From positions 39,886-103,885 of the forward strand of contig CAYPCW010000002.1 in NCBI GenBank assembly GCA_964409335.1: a stretch of 64,000 nucleotides of DNA, given 5' to 3'. The stretch is from JABMOW01 sp964409335. GTDB lineage: Bacteria; Fidelibacterota; Marinisomatia; SCGC-AAA003-L08; JACNLC01. The notes below the pieces were generated by a model. The model did not search any database. It was not told the DNA's origin and was given only the letters and a program-made list of their open reading frames with translations. Every line of letters begins with the position of its first letter. Position 1 is the first letter of the stretch. Positions 28,701 to 37,160 of the stretch are shown one piece after another. A program made the position numbers and the translations under genes.

Positions 28701-28826
28701 CAGGAAGGTAAAGTGTGGGCAACAGGAAATCCTGATGTTGTGGATTTCTACAATGCACAGTTACGTAATCCGAGAAATTGGGGTGAGCCCCGACAGGTTC
28801 GTTTCGGCGTTCAATTTGATCTTTAA
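25716..28826 (+). CDS. TonB-dependent outer-membrane receptor with carboxypeptidase-like N-domain
   Basis: A 1036-residue SusC/CarboxypepD-type receptor. A signal peptide (KRALIILVITMPFFLFA, cut before Gln19) is followed by a carboxypeptidase-regulatory-like domain (22-105) with GKVSGKVEAG, AGASIVIEGTSFG, GNYTILGVPVGTY and DYIGYQS. The plug (110-230) has NLPLRGVEAVIALQTG, IYVRGSRAGDVAYYVDGVY and GGFSAEYGNVNGGVVN. The remaining 800 residues form a 22-strand barrel rich in Tyr, Asn and Gly, with NPSLKPERTTQYEIGF and a closing VRFGVQFDL. It imports a large nutrient across the outer membrane at the expense of TonB energy; the substrate is not evident, and no SusD partner follows. A giant secreted protein and a PorV-like protein are next in the operon. 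Confidence 0.93.
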   Translation: MKRALIILVITMPFFLFAQEFGKVSGKVEAGGGGRILAGASIVIEGTSFGSAADEHGNYTILGVPVGTYVIRADYIGYQSVKVSGVTVSANLTTTVDFSLKISAIKGDVVEIVAEKPLINQNSTNTTRIIDSQTIKNLPLRGVEAVIALQTGTVADDENIYVRGSRAGDVAYYVDGVYMNNSWDLTNSSTVSNNAMEEVQFQSGGFSAEYGNVNGGVVNTTTRTGSDKFSLSGELISGVGKSGADVSKGLYSYGYNLFNISAGGPLTQNVKYFFNFEGRTTDDPNPSREPFHKIDRNDITWGGITKTEAYAGTDSAFTYWTGDLSINNTPVGGWDEHLYDLPDATEVYGSTETLNSILGMYIRSGSDTLGLAGYSLVDLTKVNRTGLSYNAVDGEDAVLSGYSNYRTVYGAKPNAGSDRLTFTGNLLFDISGIRFKVGGLFNSDKGNFYNHNYSLVNSNNNAQYEESTLSLFANMTYSLSSNSYFKLNFSTFGYNYEEGDGRYWDNIMGYGTIGNNSYLVNWGQNPTAIQGLANFTGYGAVYDDYSLNKTNYFSLKGDYLNQMGDHEIKAGFDYRKNTIKYYRVAQPIEIAERFHLAGETGTVIDDQWTYLTYMNAYTENLGYSIDGKSSGAGFQDAGEPVIFGMYIQDKIELEDMIVNVGLRYDLFDAATQEAADWRDIWLTDGHIDRQLSQYRDVKAETYLSPRVGFSFPVTDQTKFHAEYGKFTQHPILNRLYLSDSRLAANLSQGNMTVSPNPSLKPERTTQYEIGFTQQVGNFAALDITGFFKEVRDYTMLTNLAGAKKNGSEFIWAQYVNGDFGVVKGISFNLNMRRVNGLMANASYTLSFAEGTGSDPLDNWNIAWTGDTYPTMINPLEYDQRHTGSIMLDYRLGVQGSLLANTGINFLYQFGSGTAFTPSRIESDVFGRGWYTPIAAINSAYKPWTSTLDMKIDRDVQLGAYSANIYLWVTNLTDRSNVDEVFVGTGDAASDGYLSTQEGKVWATGNPDVVDFYNAQLRNPRNWGEPRQVRFGVQFDL

Positions 28827-28854
28827 TCAATAGATATTTAAAGGAGCAAGATTG

Positions 28855-31800
28855 ATGAAAATAAGTTTAATGAAAATGTTTAAACTAATGGTACCGGGCC
28901 TGATAATAGGCATCGTGACCTTAGTTGCAAATGCAGCTGAACCTGCCGGAAATGCATCCCCGCAATTGCTAAAATCCGATACAGGTCAGTTTACGGGGAA
29001 CCGTATTTATAACTACCTCGAAAATAACGGTATGATCGTTTCGCACCGAATTACCGGTAACTCCGGTATGGAATGGCCTGGTGGAACCCATTTATTATCT
29101 AACTTTGCATCCGGCATCTGGTTTAGCGGTATCGTTGACGGGAATAAACGAACGGCAGTTGGCGAATACGGACCGGAATTTGTTGCCGGCCCCTGGGCAA
29201 GTGACTTTAATGCGAATGAACACCAGCTATACATTGTGAATAAAAGTGATCTGGCGGACCCATTGGAAAATAGTGATTTCCAGAATTGGCCGGCTGATTT
29301 AGGCGCTCCCTGGGTGGATGAAGACAACGATGGTGTGTATTCTCCATTACCAAACGGACCGGATCATCCGGATTTCATCGGCGACCAGGTCATCTGGTAT
29401 GTGATGAACGATGGAGATGGGGCAACTCATGCCAATATCTTCGGAACTCAGCCACTGGGTATAGAAGTCCGGGTCACCATATGGGGGTATAATCGTCCTG
29501 ACGCATTCGGGGATATGATGTTTGTGAAAGTCCAGGCATTCAACAAAGGTGGAGAGGATATCACAGGCACTTTTATCGGACTGTGGGATGACCCTGATTT
29601 GGGTTATGCCGGTGATGACTTTGTCGGGTGTGACACCCTGCTCAGTTTAGGGTACTGTTATAACGATGGCGCAGATGACGACTATGGCACTGCAGCACCC
29701 GCAATTGGGTATGACTTCTTTCAGGCAGCAGTTCCGGGAGCAGCTACAGATACGACCTTTGCATTTGGCGAAAGAAGAGCCGGGTGGAAGAACCTGCCAA
29801 TGTCTTCCTTCACGAAGTACATAAACAGCGATGCTGTTTATGCCGATCCGAATGATGCAGAAGAAGCGTATAACTACATGTCAGGGTATAAAAGAGACGG
29901 AACACCGTTTATCAACTCAGCAACCGGACAACCCAGCAAATTTGTACATCCTTGCGATCCGAACAATAACACTGGTGCAGCCGACAACTGCTGGGTAGAC
30001 AGTGATGACCATTCATCCGGTGACCGTCGTTTTCTGATGAATGTCGGACCCTTTAACTTCATGGACGGCGATTCTTTGGAAGTGGTATTTGGTATCATCA
30101 TGGCACAGGCAAGCGATGCTTTGTCATCAGTAACCTTACTGAAACAAACTGATCAGTTAGCTCAGTTGGCATACGATATCTTCTTTGCGCTGCCACCGTC
30201 TCCGCCTCAACCCACCGTAACAGTCACTTCAAATTTCGAAGAGGTCATTCTGGAGTGGGATGATATTGCTGAAGATTATGTCGCAGAAGACCAATTAGAC
30301 CTGGATGAAAATGGTGATCCTACTTATTTTCATTTTGAAGGGTACAACATCTGGCAGCATGAAAATCTTTCCGGAACCGGCGGAAGACAGTTATTGGCAA
30401 CCTATGACCTTGTAAACGGAATTACCGAAATTTGGGACCCGAATACATTTGATCCCAATTGGGGGGTAAATGTAAATGTTCCGGTTCAATTCGGGACCGA
30501 TTCCGGTATTAAACGGTATCTGCACATTACCAGCGACAAACTCAACGGCGGTTTACCATTGATGAACGAACGGGCATACTATTTCACCGTCACTGCATAC
30601 GGATACAATGAGATCGGGATTCCCCGTACGCTTGAAAGTCCGAACAACATCTTCCTGGTCCGTCCGCAAAAAGATGCTTACGTTGATCCGTCGGCAGACA
30701 CCGGGTTCTCTGACTTTGACGTAACGCATATCGGTCCTTCGGATGGCTCCATTCAGGTCACAGTGGTTAATCCTTATGATGTCACCGGCCATGAATACCG
30801 GGTAGAGTTCGGTCATTATATGTATATTGCAGACCTGGGCTATGCCGGAAAGGATTGTGCCGGTGAATGGTACACTGCAGATGACGGTCCGACCCATGAT
30901 ATTGACTGTGCGGGAAACTGCGGAGACCTCAGTTGGATTGGCGACGGGTGGTGCGATGACCCTGCTTCACCAGATTATGCCGGCCAGTTTTGGAACTGTG
31001 CCGAATGGAATTATGACAATGGAGATTGTGCCTCGCTTTCACCGCCATCAGACAGAGGACCATCAGACCGGGTTTCCTCCGTCATTCATCCGGAGCTTCC
31101 GCTTGCTGTGGATACAGATGAAGAATCGCCTTTCATCTACTGGTGGGTACTGGATGTAACCGACGGCGCATATGTCACTCCAAAACAGGATGTCCAAAGC
31201 GGTTTGAATGGGATGACCGGTGAAATCGATGGAGACTACACTGCGCCTATTTTCGATGGCGTACACGTGATCGTGAACGGTCCGTCTGGTGGGATACACG
31301 GCATCTGGCAGACCGCTAATGCCAATGGTCCGATTCCCGGTGTGGATGAGGATGTGAATGAGAACATTTTGTGGATCAACTTCCTTAACGCGCCGGACTA
31401 CCCCACAGAGCAGGCTCAGGGCGGCTGGGCATTTGTAACGGGCGGCGGCGCTGACAATGATATAGATTCGTTCTACGAAAGAGTCTTCAGAGGGTCTAAT
31501 TTCAGCCGGGCAATCCCCAATGATTTTGAAATGAGATTTACGAACGATGCGCTGGCAAACGGAATGGGCTACAGACGGTTTGAAGACGGACTCATCATGG
31601 GCAATGTCCCGTTTGAACTATGGAATTTGGGACCGGGCGCCGATGATACCAGTGATGATTTCAGGATGTTACCCGCAATCCTGAACGGGGCGGGTCTCGA
31701 TACAACAAACAATGATAACATTGACGCTTTTGACCTGTGGGGTGATGATCCCAGTTCAGGTGGAGATGATGATCCGTCATCAGACTGGGTATATTGGGGA

Positions 31801-32397
31801 AATCCGGACGATATGTCTGCCGGCCAGGCAGGGTATGATGCATTCTTTGCGCCCGGTATCGGAAACTCACCATCCGGTGGATGGACAGAAGTCATCGCCC
31901 GGTCACGGCTGATGAACTGGAACCGGTATCTGGGCGGCGGAGGCGGTACGCTTGATTCTGCAGCAGCAGAACTGGCAATGCCCGAGGTCGGCACGATCAT
32001 CCGGTGGATCACCAATAAACCCAACACAACAGCCGACACGTTTACCTTCACTACTGCAGACGTCGCTCCGGATATGCATGCATTTGATTGTAAAGAAATA
32101 AACGTGTGGCCCAATCCGTACTATGGATACAACCCTGAAGAGAGAACACCGGTTGACTATCAACTGCATTTCACAGATATGCCGGACATGGCGACCATCC
32201 GTATTTATAATATGGCGGGACATCTGGTCCGTAAGATCGAGCATGCAGGCGATCAGACGGAGATCTGGAATTTGCAAAACAACTTCGATATCCCGGTGGC
32301 ATCAGGTATGTACATCGCGGTTGTTGAGGCGGATAATTGCGAGGCAGTAATTAAAATTGCTGTAGTTATGCCTGAACAACGAATAGATGTCTATTAA
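28855..32397 (+). CDS. giant secreted surface protein with T9SS-type C-terminal domain
   Basis: A 1180-residue exported protein. AAGGAG selects the ATG at 28855 over an adjoining TTG at 28852. A signal peptide (FKLMVPGLIIGIVTLVANA) is followed by about 450 residues with many Asp/Asn-Gly loops (DEDNDGVYSPLPNG, DDPDLGYAGDD) and aromatic strands, a fibronectin-III-like stretch (PPQPTVTVTSNFEEVILEWDD), and a Cys-rich segment at about 667-726 with GDGWCDD and NYDNGDC that resembles a Lin12/Notch repeat. The C-terminus (1080-1180) is a sorting-type beta domain: INVWPNPYYGYNPEE, IRIYNMAGHLVRKI, VASGMYIAVVEA. It sits between a TonB receptor and a PorV-like protein, an arrangement common in Marinimicrobia and relatives, so it probably works with the receptor at the cell surface. 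Confidence 0.75.
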   Translation: MKISLMKMFKLMVPGLIIGIVTLVANAAEPAGNASPQLLKSDTGQFTGNRIYNYLENNGMIVSHRITGNSGMEWPGGTHLLSNFASGIWFSGIVDGNKRTAVGEYGPEFVAGPWASDFNANEHQLYIVNKSDLADPLENSDFQNWPADLGAPWVDEDNDGVYSPLPNGPDHPDFIGDQVIWYVMNDGDGATHANIFGTQPLGIEVRVTIWGYNRPDAFGDMMFVKVQAFNKGGEDITGTFIGLWDDPDLGYAGDDFVGCDTLLSLGYCYNDGADDDYGTAAPAIGYDFFQAAVPGAATDTTFAFGERRAGWKNLPMSSFTKYINSDAVYADPNDAEEAYNYMSGYKRDGTPFINSATGQPSKFVHPCDPNNNTGAADNCWVDSDDHSSGDRRFLMNVGPFNFMDGDSLEVVFGIIMAQASDALSSVTLLKQTDQLAQLAYDIFFALPPSPPQPTVTVTSNFEEVILEWDDIAEDYVAEDQLDLDENGDPTYFHFEGYNIWQHENLSGTGGRQLLATYDLVNGITEIWDPNTFDPNWGVNVNVPVQFGTDSGIKRYLHITSDKLNGGLPLMNERAYYFTVTAYGYNEIGIPRTLESPNNIFLVRPQKDAYVDPSADTGFSDFDVTHIGPSDGSIQVTVVNPYDVTGHEYRVEFGHYMYIADLGYAGKDCAGEWYTADDGPTHDIDCAGNCGDLSWIGDGWCDDPASPDYAGQFWNCAEWNYDNGDCASLSPPSDRGPSDRVSSVIHPELPLAVDTDEESPFIYWWVLDVTDGAYVTPKQDVQSGLNGMTGEIDGDYTAPIFDGVHVIVNGPSGGIHGIWQTANANGPIPGVDEDVNENILWINFLNAPDYPTEQAQGGWAFVTGGGADNDIDSFYERVFRGSNFSRAIPNDFEMRFTNDALANGMGYRRFEDGLIMGNVPFELWNLGPGADDTSDDFRMLPAILNGAGLDTTNNDNIDAFDLWGDDPSSGGDDDPSSDWVYWGNPDDMSAGQAGYDAFFAPGIGNSPSGGWTEVIARSRLMNWNRYLGGGGGTLDSAAAELAMPEVGTIIRWITNKPNTTADTFTFTTADVAPDMHAFDCKEINVWPNPYYGYNPEERTPVDYQLHFTDMPDMATIRIYNMAGHLVRKIEHAGDQTEIWNLQNNFDIPVASGMYIAVVEADNCEAVIKIAVVMPEQRIDVY

Positions 32398-32413
32398 GAA
32401 AGGAGTTTCAAGA

Positions 32414-33472
32414 ATGTTAAATTACAAATACATGTTTAAAACGTTGATTTTCCTGTCAGTTTTAACACTTACCATGGCAGGGACCGGTAAGTCCACCGGC
32501 TCGGCCGGTGCGTCTGAACTCCTTATCCCCACGGGGGCAAAAGGGGTTGCATTGAATGGCAGCTACAGCGCCACGGTTTCAGGTGCGGATGCTGTATACT
32601 ATAATCCCGCCGGGATATCCAATTTTGGTACCCCGACGGATGCACAGTTCTCAAACACCAAATATTTTGCAGATATTGGGATGAGTTATGCAGCCTTTGC
32701 ATTCCATTTGGGGAAAGGAACCGTGGGAATGTCTATCAAGAACTTCGATTTTGGCGACATCAAACTGACGACGGCAAATGACACCCACGGAATATCCGGG
32801 CGGACATATTCCCCTTCCTTTGTCACCCTGACATTGGGATATTCCAAGGCATTCTCAGACCGTATCCGGTTTGGGGTGAATTCCAAGATCGTGAACGAAA
32901 CCATTCAGGAGACCTCCACACGGGGTCTTGCGCTGGATATGGGCGTTCAATACACCCACAGCACCCTTCCTTTGAATTTGGGGGTGGTGTTGAGAAATCT
33001 GGGTCCGAAAATGCAATTCAGTGGAAGTAACCTGGAACAAACGCTACAACCCGATGGCACCGAACCCGGTACACTGGATGAACACCTGGCCATCATTTCA
33101 CAGGCATTTGAGTTACATGCACAGTTGGATATTTCCATGACATACAAACCCGTGGATAACGTGGACGTTCACGGATCATTTGTGAACAATTCATTTGGTT
33201 TTAATGAATTGCACCTGGGTGTGGAATATGCCATGGACCTCAGCGGTCTTGAAACCTGGGTTGGCGGCGGCTTCAGCGTACTCTCTGTCGATGACATCAC
33301 GGATAACTGGGATAACGAATATACCGACAATACCTTCGGACCATCTTTCGGCGGTGGCTTCAAAGTCCCATTGGGAAATAGTATGACATTCGGTGTGGAA
33401 TATGCCTTTAAAACGGTAAATGCGACAGGACTGGAAAATAACAGCGTTCTCGCATTTTCGGTCGGGTTCTAA
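32414..33472 (+). CDS. PorV/PorQ-type (UPF0164) outer-membrane protein
   Basis: A 352-residue protein. AAAGGAG lies ahead of the ATG at 32414; the upstream in-frame start at 32387 overlaps the preceding gene and has no signal peptide. After a signal peptide (MFKTLIFLSVLTLTMAGTG) comes the family opening SAGASELLIPTGAKGVALNG, then SATVSGADAVYYNPAGI, the motif of UPF0164 and PorV proteins. The rest is FadL-like barrel strands ending NNSVLAFSVGF. In T9SS bacteria PorV shuttles substrates with CTDs from the translocon to the attachment complex. A paralogue tied to the operon's own CTD protein is the likely role (inference). A strong terminator follows 28 bases behind the stop. Confidence 0.82.
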   Translation: MLNYKYMFKTLIFLSVLTLTMAGTGKSTGSAGASELLIPTGAKGVALNGSYSATVSGADAVYYNPAGISNFGTPTDAQFSNTKYFADIGMSYAAFAFHLGKGTVGMSIKNFDFGDIKLTTANDTHGISGRTYSPSFVTLTLGYSKAFSDRIRFGVNSKIVNETIQETSTRGLALDMGVQYTHSTLPLNLGVVLRNLGPKMQFSGSNLEQTLQPDGTEPGTLDEHLAIISQAFELHAQLDISMTYKPVDNVDVHGSFVNNSFGFNELHLGVEYAMDLSGLETWVGGGFSVLSVDDITDNWDNEYTDNTFGPSFGGGFKVPLGNSMTFGVEYAFKTVNATGLENNSVLAFSVGF

Positions 33473-33499
33473 TTCCACCGGGAATCACCATACATCTGG

Positions 33500-33530
33500 A
33501 AAGGGTCACGTTTGTGACCCTTTCTTTTTT
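33500..33530 (+). terminator. rho-independent terminator
   Basis: A perfect 10-base stem AAAGGGTCAC / GTGACCCTTT with loop GTTT is followed by CTTTTTT. It ends the receptor, giant protein and PorV-like transcript. Confidence 0.9.
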
Positions 33531-33587
33531 CCGGGGATTGTCGGAATTCATTTAAGTTTACAGGCGAAATTCCGGCTAATTTTTCAC

Positions 33588-35096
33588 ATGACAAACACCG
33601 AATCTTTCACCAAATCACCCTCAGGCAGAGCGCTTCTTCGCCGGATTAAAACTGATTTTCTGGGATACAGTACCCGGTATAAACTGGCAACCGGAGAAAC
33701 CACCCGCCGCCGGTACATGGACTCCACAGCCTCCACCCTGATGATGGGAATCGCTTTCAGAACCGCCTGGAAATTTCTTGAGCATTATGCCAATACCCAT
33801 TCCCAACTCCATTTCAGCGCAAAAATTGCGTCTGACACCTACGCCTGGGCACACCGCCGAATTCTTAAGTTTGTACAGGCTGACCCGGATGAGTACACCT
33901 GCTTTTTTGCCGGCAACGGAGTCACAGCAGGGATGAACCGTATAGCCCGGTCCCTCAAGCATTTCCGCCCGGACCGCGACCTCGTACTGGTTTCAATCAT
34001 GGAGCATCACTCCAATGATCTGCCACACCGGAAACACGGCGGGAACGTGATACATATTCCGGTAGATACACACGAGTCTAAAATGGGGTGCATCGATCTG
34101 AAGCTTTTGGAAAAATACCTGAAAAAATATCAAGGACGGGTGAATTATGTATCGGTCACCGGAATCAGTAATGTTACCGGGATCATCAACCCCATCAACC
34201 GTGTTGCCAAACTTGCGCACCGGTACGACGCCAAAGTCGTGGTTGATGCGGCTCAGTTGGCAGCTCATGTACCCATACGAATGAGCGGACATGACGACCC
34301 GGAGATGGACGTGGACGCCCTCGTGTTTTCGGGTCATAAAACATACAGTCCCGGCTCGCCCGGTGTGATCGTAACCAGAAAATCCATCTTAGCAGGAATA
34401 GAGCCGGAAGAAGTAGGTGGCGGGATGGTGGACCGCGTTTTTCCAGATAAATATTTTGTTACGAAGAAATTCCCTGACCGTGAAGAAGCCGGAACACCCA
34501 ACATCGTGGGGGGTATTCTGCTGGGAACTGCCATTGAAATTTTAGATCGGATCGGAATGGAGGTCGTCCTCGCAGAAGACCAGAAACTCACCCACACGGC
34601 GCTTCTGGAAATGATCAAACTGGATGATGTCGTGATTTATGGCGAAACCGATACCCGTACCTGTCCCCGCGCAGGGACAATCTCATTCAATATCAAAAAT
34701 ATGAATCACGGTCTCGTGGCGGCAATTCTCAACGACTATTACAACATTGCCGTCCGAAACGAATGTTTTTGCGCCCACCCGTACGTTGAAAAAATGCTGA
34801 CGCTCACCCATGCTGACCAGATCAAAGATGCACGGAAAAGAAATGTGGTGGATTGGCACGCAGAACCATGGATGGGTATGGTCCGGGTCAGTTTTGGGAT
34901 TTATAACTCCATGGATGATGTACTTTTTTTCACCCGTTCATTACGCGAGATCATTCTTAAACGGGACGAATATGCCCTCAAATACGCCATAAATGGAAAG
35001 GGCGACTACGAACACCGCACATTCAAATTTACGACGGACGAATACTTTTGTATCCCCTCAACACTGGCTCAGGAACTTTCCATTGAAAGTAATTAG
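33588..35096 (+). CDS. SufS/cysteine-desulfurase-like class-V aminotransferase
   Basis: A 502-residue PLP enzyme, about 90 residues longer than SufS. Landmarks are YMDSTASTLM near residue 43, the family motif EHHSNDLPHR (139-148), SVTGISNVTG, VVDAAQLAAH, and DALVFSGHKTYSPGSPG with Schiff-base Lys251. A loop RNECFCAHPY corresponds to the SufS region RAGHHCAQP, so a sulfur-carrying Cys may be present. It may thus release sulfur or selenium from cysteine-type substrates. No suf or isc partner is nearby, so a different substrate is possible. The ATG at 33588 is chosen because the terminator of the previous operon and the family similarity exclude upstream starts. Its TAG overlaps the GTG of ligA by one base. 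Confidence 0.78.
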   Translation: MTNTESFTKSPSGRALLRRIKTDFLGYSTRYKLATGETTRRRYMDSTASTLMMGIAFRTAWKFLEHYANTHSQLHFSAKIASDTYAWAHRRILKFVQADPDEYTCFFAGNGVTAGMNRIARSLKHFRPDRDLVLVSIMEHHSNDLPHRKHGGNVIHIPVDTHESKMGCIDLKLLEKYLKKYQGRVNYVSVTGISNVTGIINPINRVAKLAHRYDAKVVVDAAQLAAHVPIRMSGHDDPEMDVDALVFSGHKTYSPGSPGVIVTRKSILAGIEPEEVGGGMVDRVFPDKYFVTKKFPDREEAGTPNIVGGILLGTAIEILDRIGMEVVLAEDQKLTHTALLEMIKLDDVVIYGETDTRTCPRAGTISFNIKNMNHGLVAAILNDYYNIAVRNECFCAHPYVEKMLTLTHADQIKDARKRNVVDWHAEPWMGMVRVSFGIYNSMDDVLFFTRSLREIILKRDEYALKYAINGKGDYEHRTFKFTTDEYFCIPSTLAQELSIESN

Positions 35097-37123
35097 TGAA
35101 GCCAGCATTTTCTGACGGTCAACTCCAAAAAGTGCTTGACCGGATTCGTTCACTCCGGGAGCAGATTGATCATCATAATATCCGGTATTATGTGTACGAT
35201 GACCCTGTAATTTCAGATGCAGAGTACGACCGGTTAATGCGTGAGTTACAAGCCCTGGAAGCGGCATATCCCCAATTCGTGACGTCTGATTCTCCCACGC
35301 AGCGGGTCGGTGCACAACCGGCATCAGAGTTTGTACAGATCCCCCACCGGCTTCCGCTGTTGTCTCTGGCAAACGCCATGAATGAGGAAGGAATCCGGCA
35401 GTTTAATGACCAGGTGAAGCGGTCTCTCTCAACCGATGGTGACGTGGAGTATATGGCGGAACCCAAACTGGACGGCCTGGCAGTTGAACTGGTGTATGAA
35501 AACGGGCAATTCGTTCACGGCTCAACCCGAGGGGACGGCACAATAGGTGAGGATATCACCCGGAATCTTCGAACAATTAAGTCCATCCCATTATCAATTC
35601 ATTTAAACCATCCGCCGGCCGTTTTTGAAGTCCGTGGCGAGGTGTTCATGCTTCGGAATGATTTCCGAACATTGAATGAGACCCGGCTGGATGCAGGAGA
35701 AGCTCCCTTCGCCAATCCGCGAAACGCATCCGCCGGAAGTCTGCGTCAACTCGATCCCCGTATCACCTCGGATCGTCCACTCCGAATTTACTGTTATGCG
35801 CCGGGACTGATGGATGGGGTGGACATCCCGTCACAGTCAACCTTTTTGCAACTGCTCCCGACATGGGGTTTCCCCGTAAATCCGCTTGTTAAGACCGGCG
35901 AAGGGATTGAATTTCTGCTTGATTATTATCGAAAGATGGAAAATAGCCGAAACGATCTGCCCTATGATATAGACGGCGTGGTATTCAAAGTGAATCTCTT
36001 TGACCTTCAGCAAAAACTGGGGGTTCGGAGCCGGTCTCCCCGGTGGGCAATTGCCGGTAAATTCAAGGCTCAACAGGTTACAACTACCATTCTCGACATC
36101 ATTGCCAGTGTGGGACGGACCGGGGCGATAACGCCGGTAGCAAGACTGAACCCGGTAACGGTCGGGGGTGTCGTTGTGTCTAATGCGACCCTCCACAACC
36201 AGGACGAAATTGACCGTAAGGATGTCCGCATCGGCGATACCGTTCTTATTCAGCGGGCAGGGGATGTGATCCCTGAAGTCGTTCAGGTCATTCTGGAAAA
36301 GCGTCCGGCAAGTGCAGCGCCTTATCGGTTACCGGAAACCTGCCCGGTTTGCGGTCACACCGTGTCCCGTCCTGAAGGTGAGGCGGTGGCTCGTTGCGGG
36401 AATATTTCCTGCCCTGCACAAATCAGGAAAAGGATCACTCATTTTGTTTCAAAAGGATGTATGGATATTGACGGATTCGGTGAAAAACTGGTCGAACAAT
36501 TGGCAGATGAAGGGGTTATCAAAACGATCTCCGATATTTTCACACTTACCGGGTCACGGCTGGTGATGCTGGACCGAATGGGCAAACGATCAGCCGACAA
36601 CATCATTGCCGCCATAGAAAAGTCCCGGCAAACCACGATGGCGCGGTTCATCTTTGCGCTGGGTATCCGAAATGTTGGCGAACATGCGGGGAAAGTGCTT
36701 GATAAACATTTCAAAGGTGATTTCAAAAGGTTTCAACAGGCGGATGTTAAAGAACTGACCGGTATTTTTGAGATCGGTGAGGTGATGGCACAATCGATCG
36801 TGGATTTTTTCAAAGATGAAGAAAATATGAATATCATCCGTCGGTGTTTCGAATCCGGGGTTACATTTCGGTCATCGGCGAGCCCGGAGGATGAAAAGTT
36901 TTCCGGTAAGATATTTGTGTTTACCGGTAGTCTGGAGAAATTTACCCGGAAAGAAGCCAAATCGTGGGTGGAAATCAGGGGGGGACGAGCCAGCGGTTCG
37001 GTCAGTAAAAACACTGACTTTGTGGTGGCGGGTCCCGGCGCCGGATCCAAATTAACGAAAGCTGAATCATTGGGCGTAACTGTGCTGTCCGAGTCTGATT
37101 TTTTACATATGATGAACGAATAA
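35096..37123 (+). CDS. ligA: NAD-dependent DNA ligase
   Basis: A 675-residue LigA of normal length starting with a GTG that shares one base with the previous stop. Domain order: Ia NAD-binding (IRYYVYDDPVISDAEYDRL), adenylation domain with KLDG (Lys124 in EPKLDGLAVE), SLRQLDPR, OB fold with GAITPVARLNPV, a four-cysteine zinc finger (CPVC...C...C in 340-380), helix-hairpin-helix repeats (IDGFGEKLVEQL, NVGEHAG) and a C-terminal BRCT domain (590-670) with VFTGSLEKFTRKEAKSWVE. It seals nicks using NAD. Coupling to a class-V aminotransferase is unusual but may be only transcriptional convenience. Confidence 0.97.
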   Translation: MKPAFSDGQLQKVLDRIRSLREQIDHHNIRYYVYDDPVISDAEYDRLMRELQALEAAYPQFVTSDSPTQRVGAQPASEFVQIPHRLPLLSLANAMNEEGIRQFNDQVKRSLSTDGDVEYMAEPKLDGLAVELVYENGQFVHGSTRGDGTIGEDITRNLRTIKSIPLSIHLNHPPAVFEVRGEVFMLRNDFRTLNETRLDAGEAPFANPRNASAGSLRQLDPRITSDRPLRIYCYAPGLMDGVDIPSQSTFLQLLPTWGFPVNPLVKTGEGIEFLLDYYRKMENSRNDLPYDIDGVVFKVNLFDLQQKLGVRSRSPRWAIAGKFKAQQVTTTILDIIASVGRTGAITPVARLNPVTVGGVVVSNATLHNQDEIDRKDVRIGDTVLIQRAGDVIPEVVQVILEKRPASAAPYRLPETCPVCGHTVSRPEGEAVARCGNISCPAQIRKRITHFVSKGCMDIDGFGEKLVEQLADEGVIKTISDIFTLTGSRLVMLDRMGKRSADNIIAAIEKSRQTTMARFIFALGIRNVGEHAGKVLDKHFKGDFKRFQQADVKELTGIFEIGEVMAQSIVDFFKDEENMNIIRRCFESGVTFRSSASPEDEKFSGKIFVFTGSLEKFTRKEAKSWVEIRGGRASGSVSKNTDFVVAGPGAGSKLTKAESLGVTVLSESDFLHMMNE

Positions 37124-37160
37124 CAGGCGCTCATTTATCACCCCAACACGGAGAAAATCC

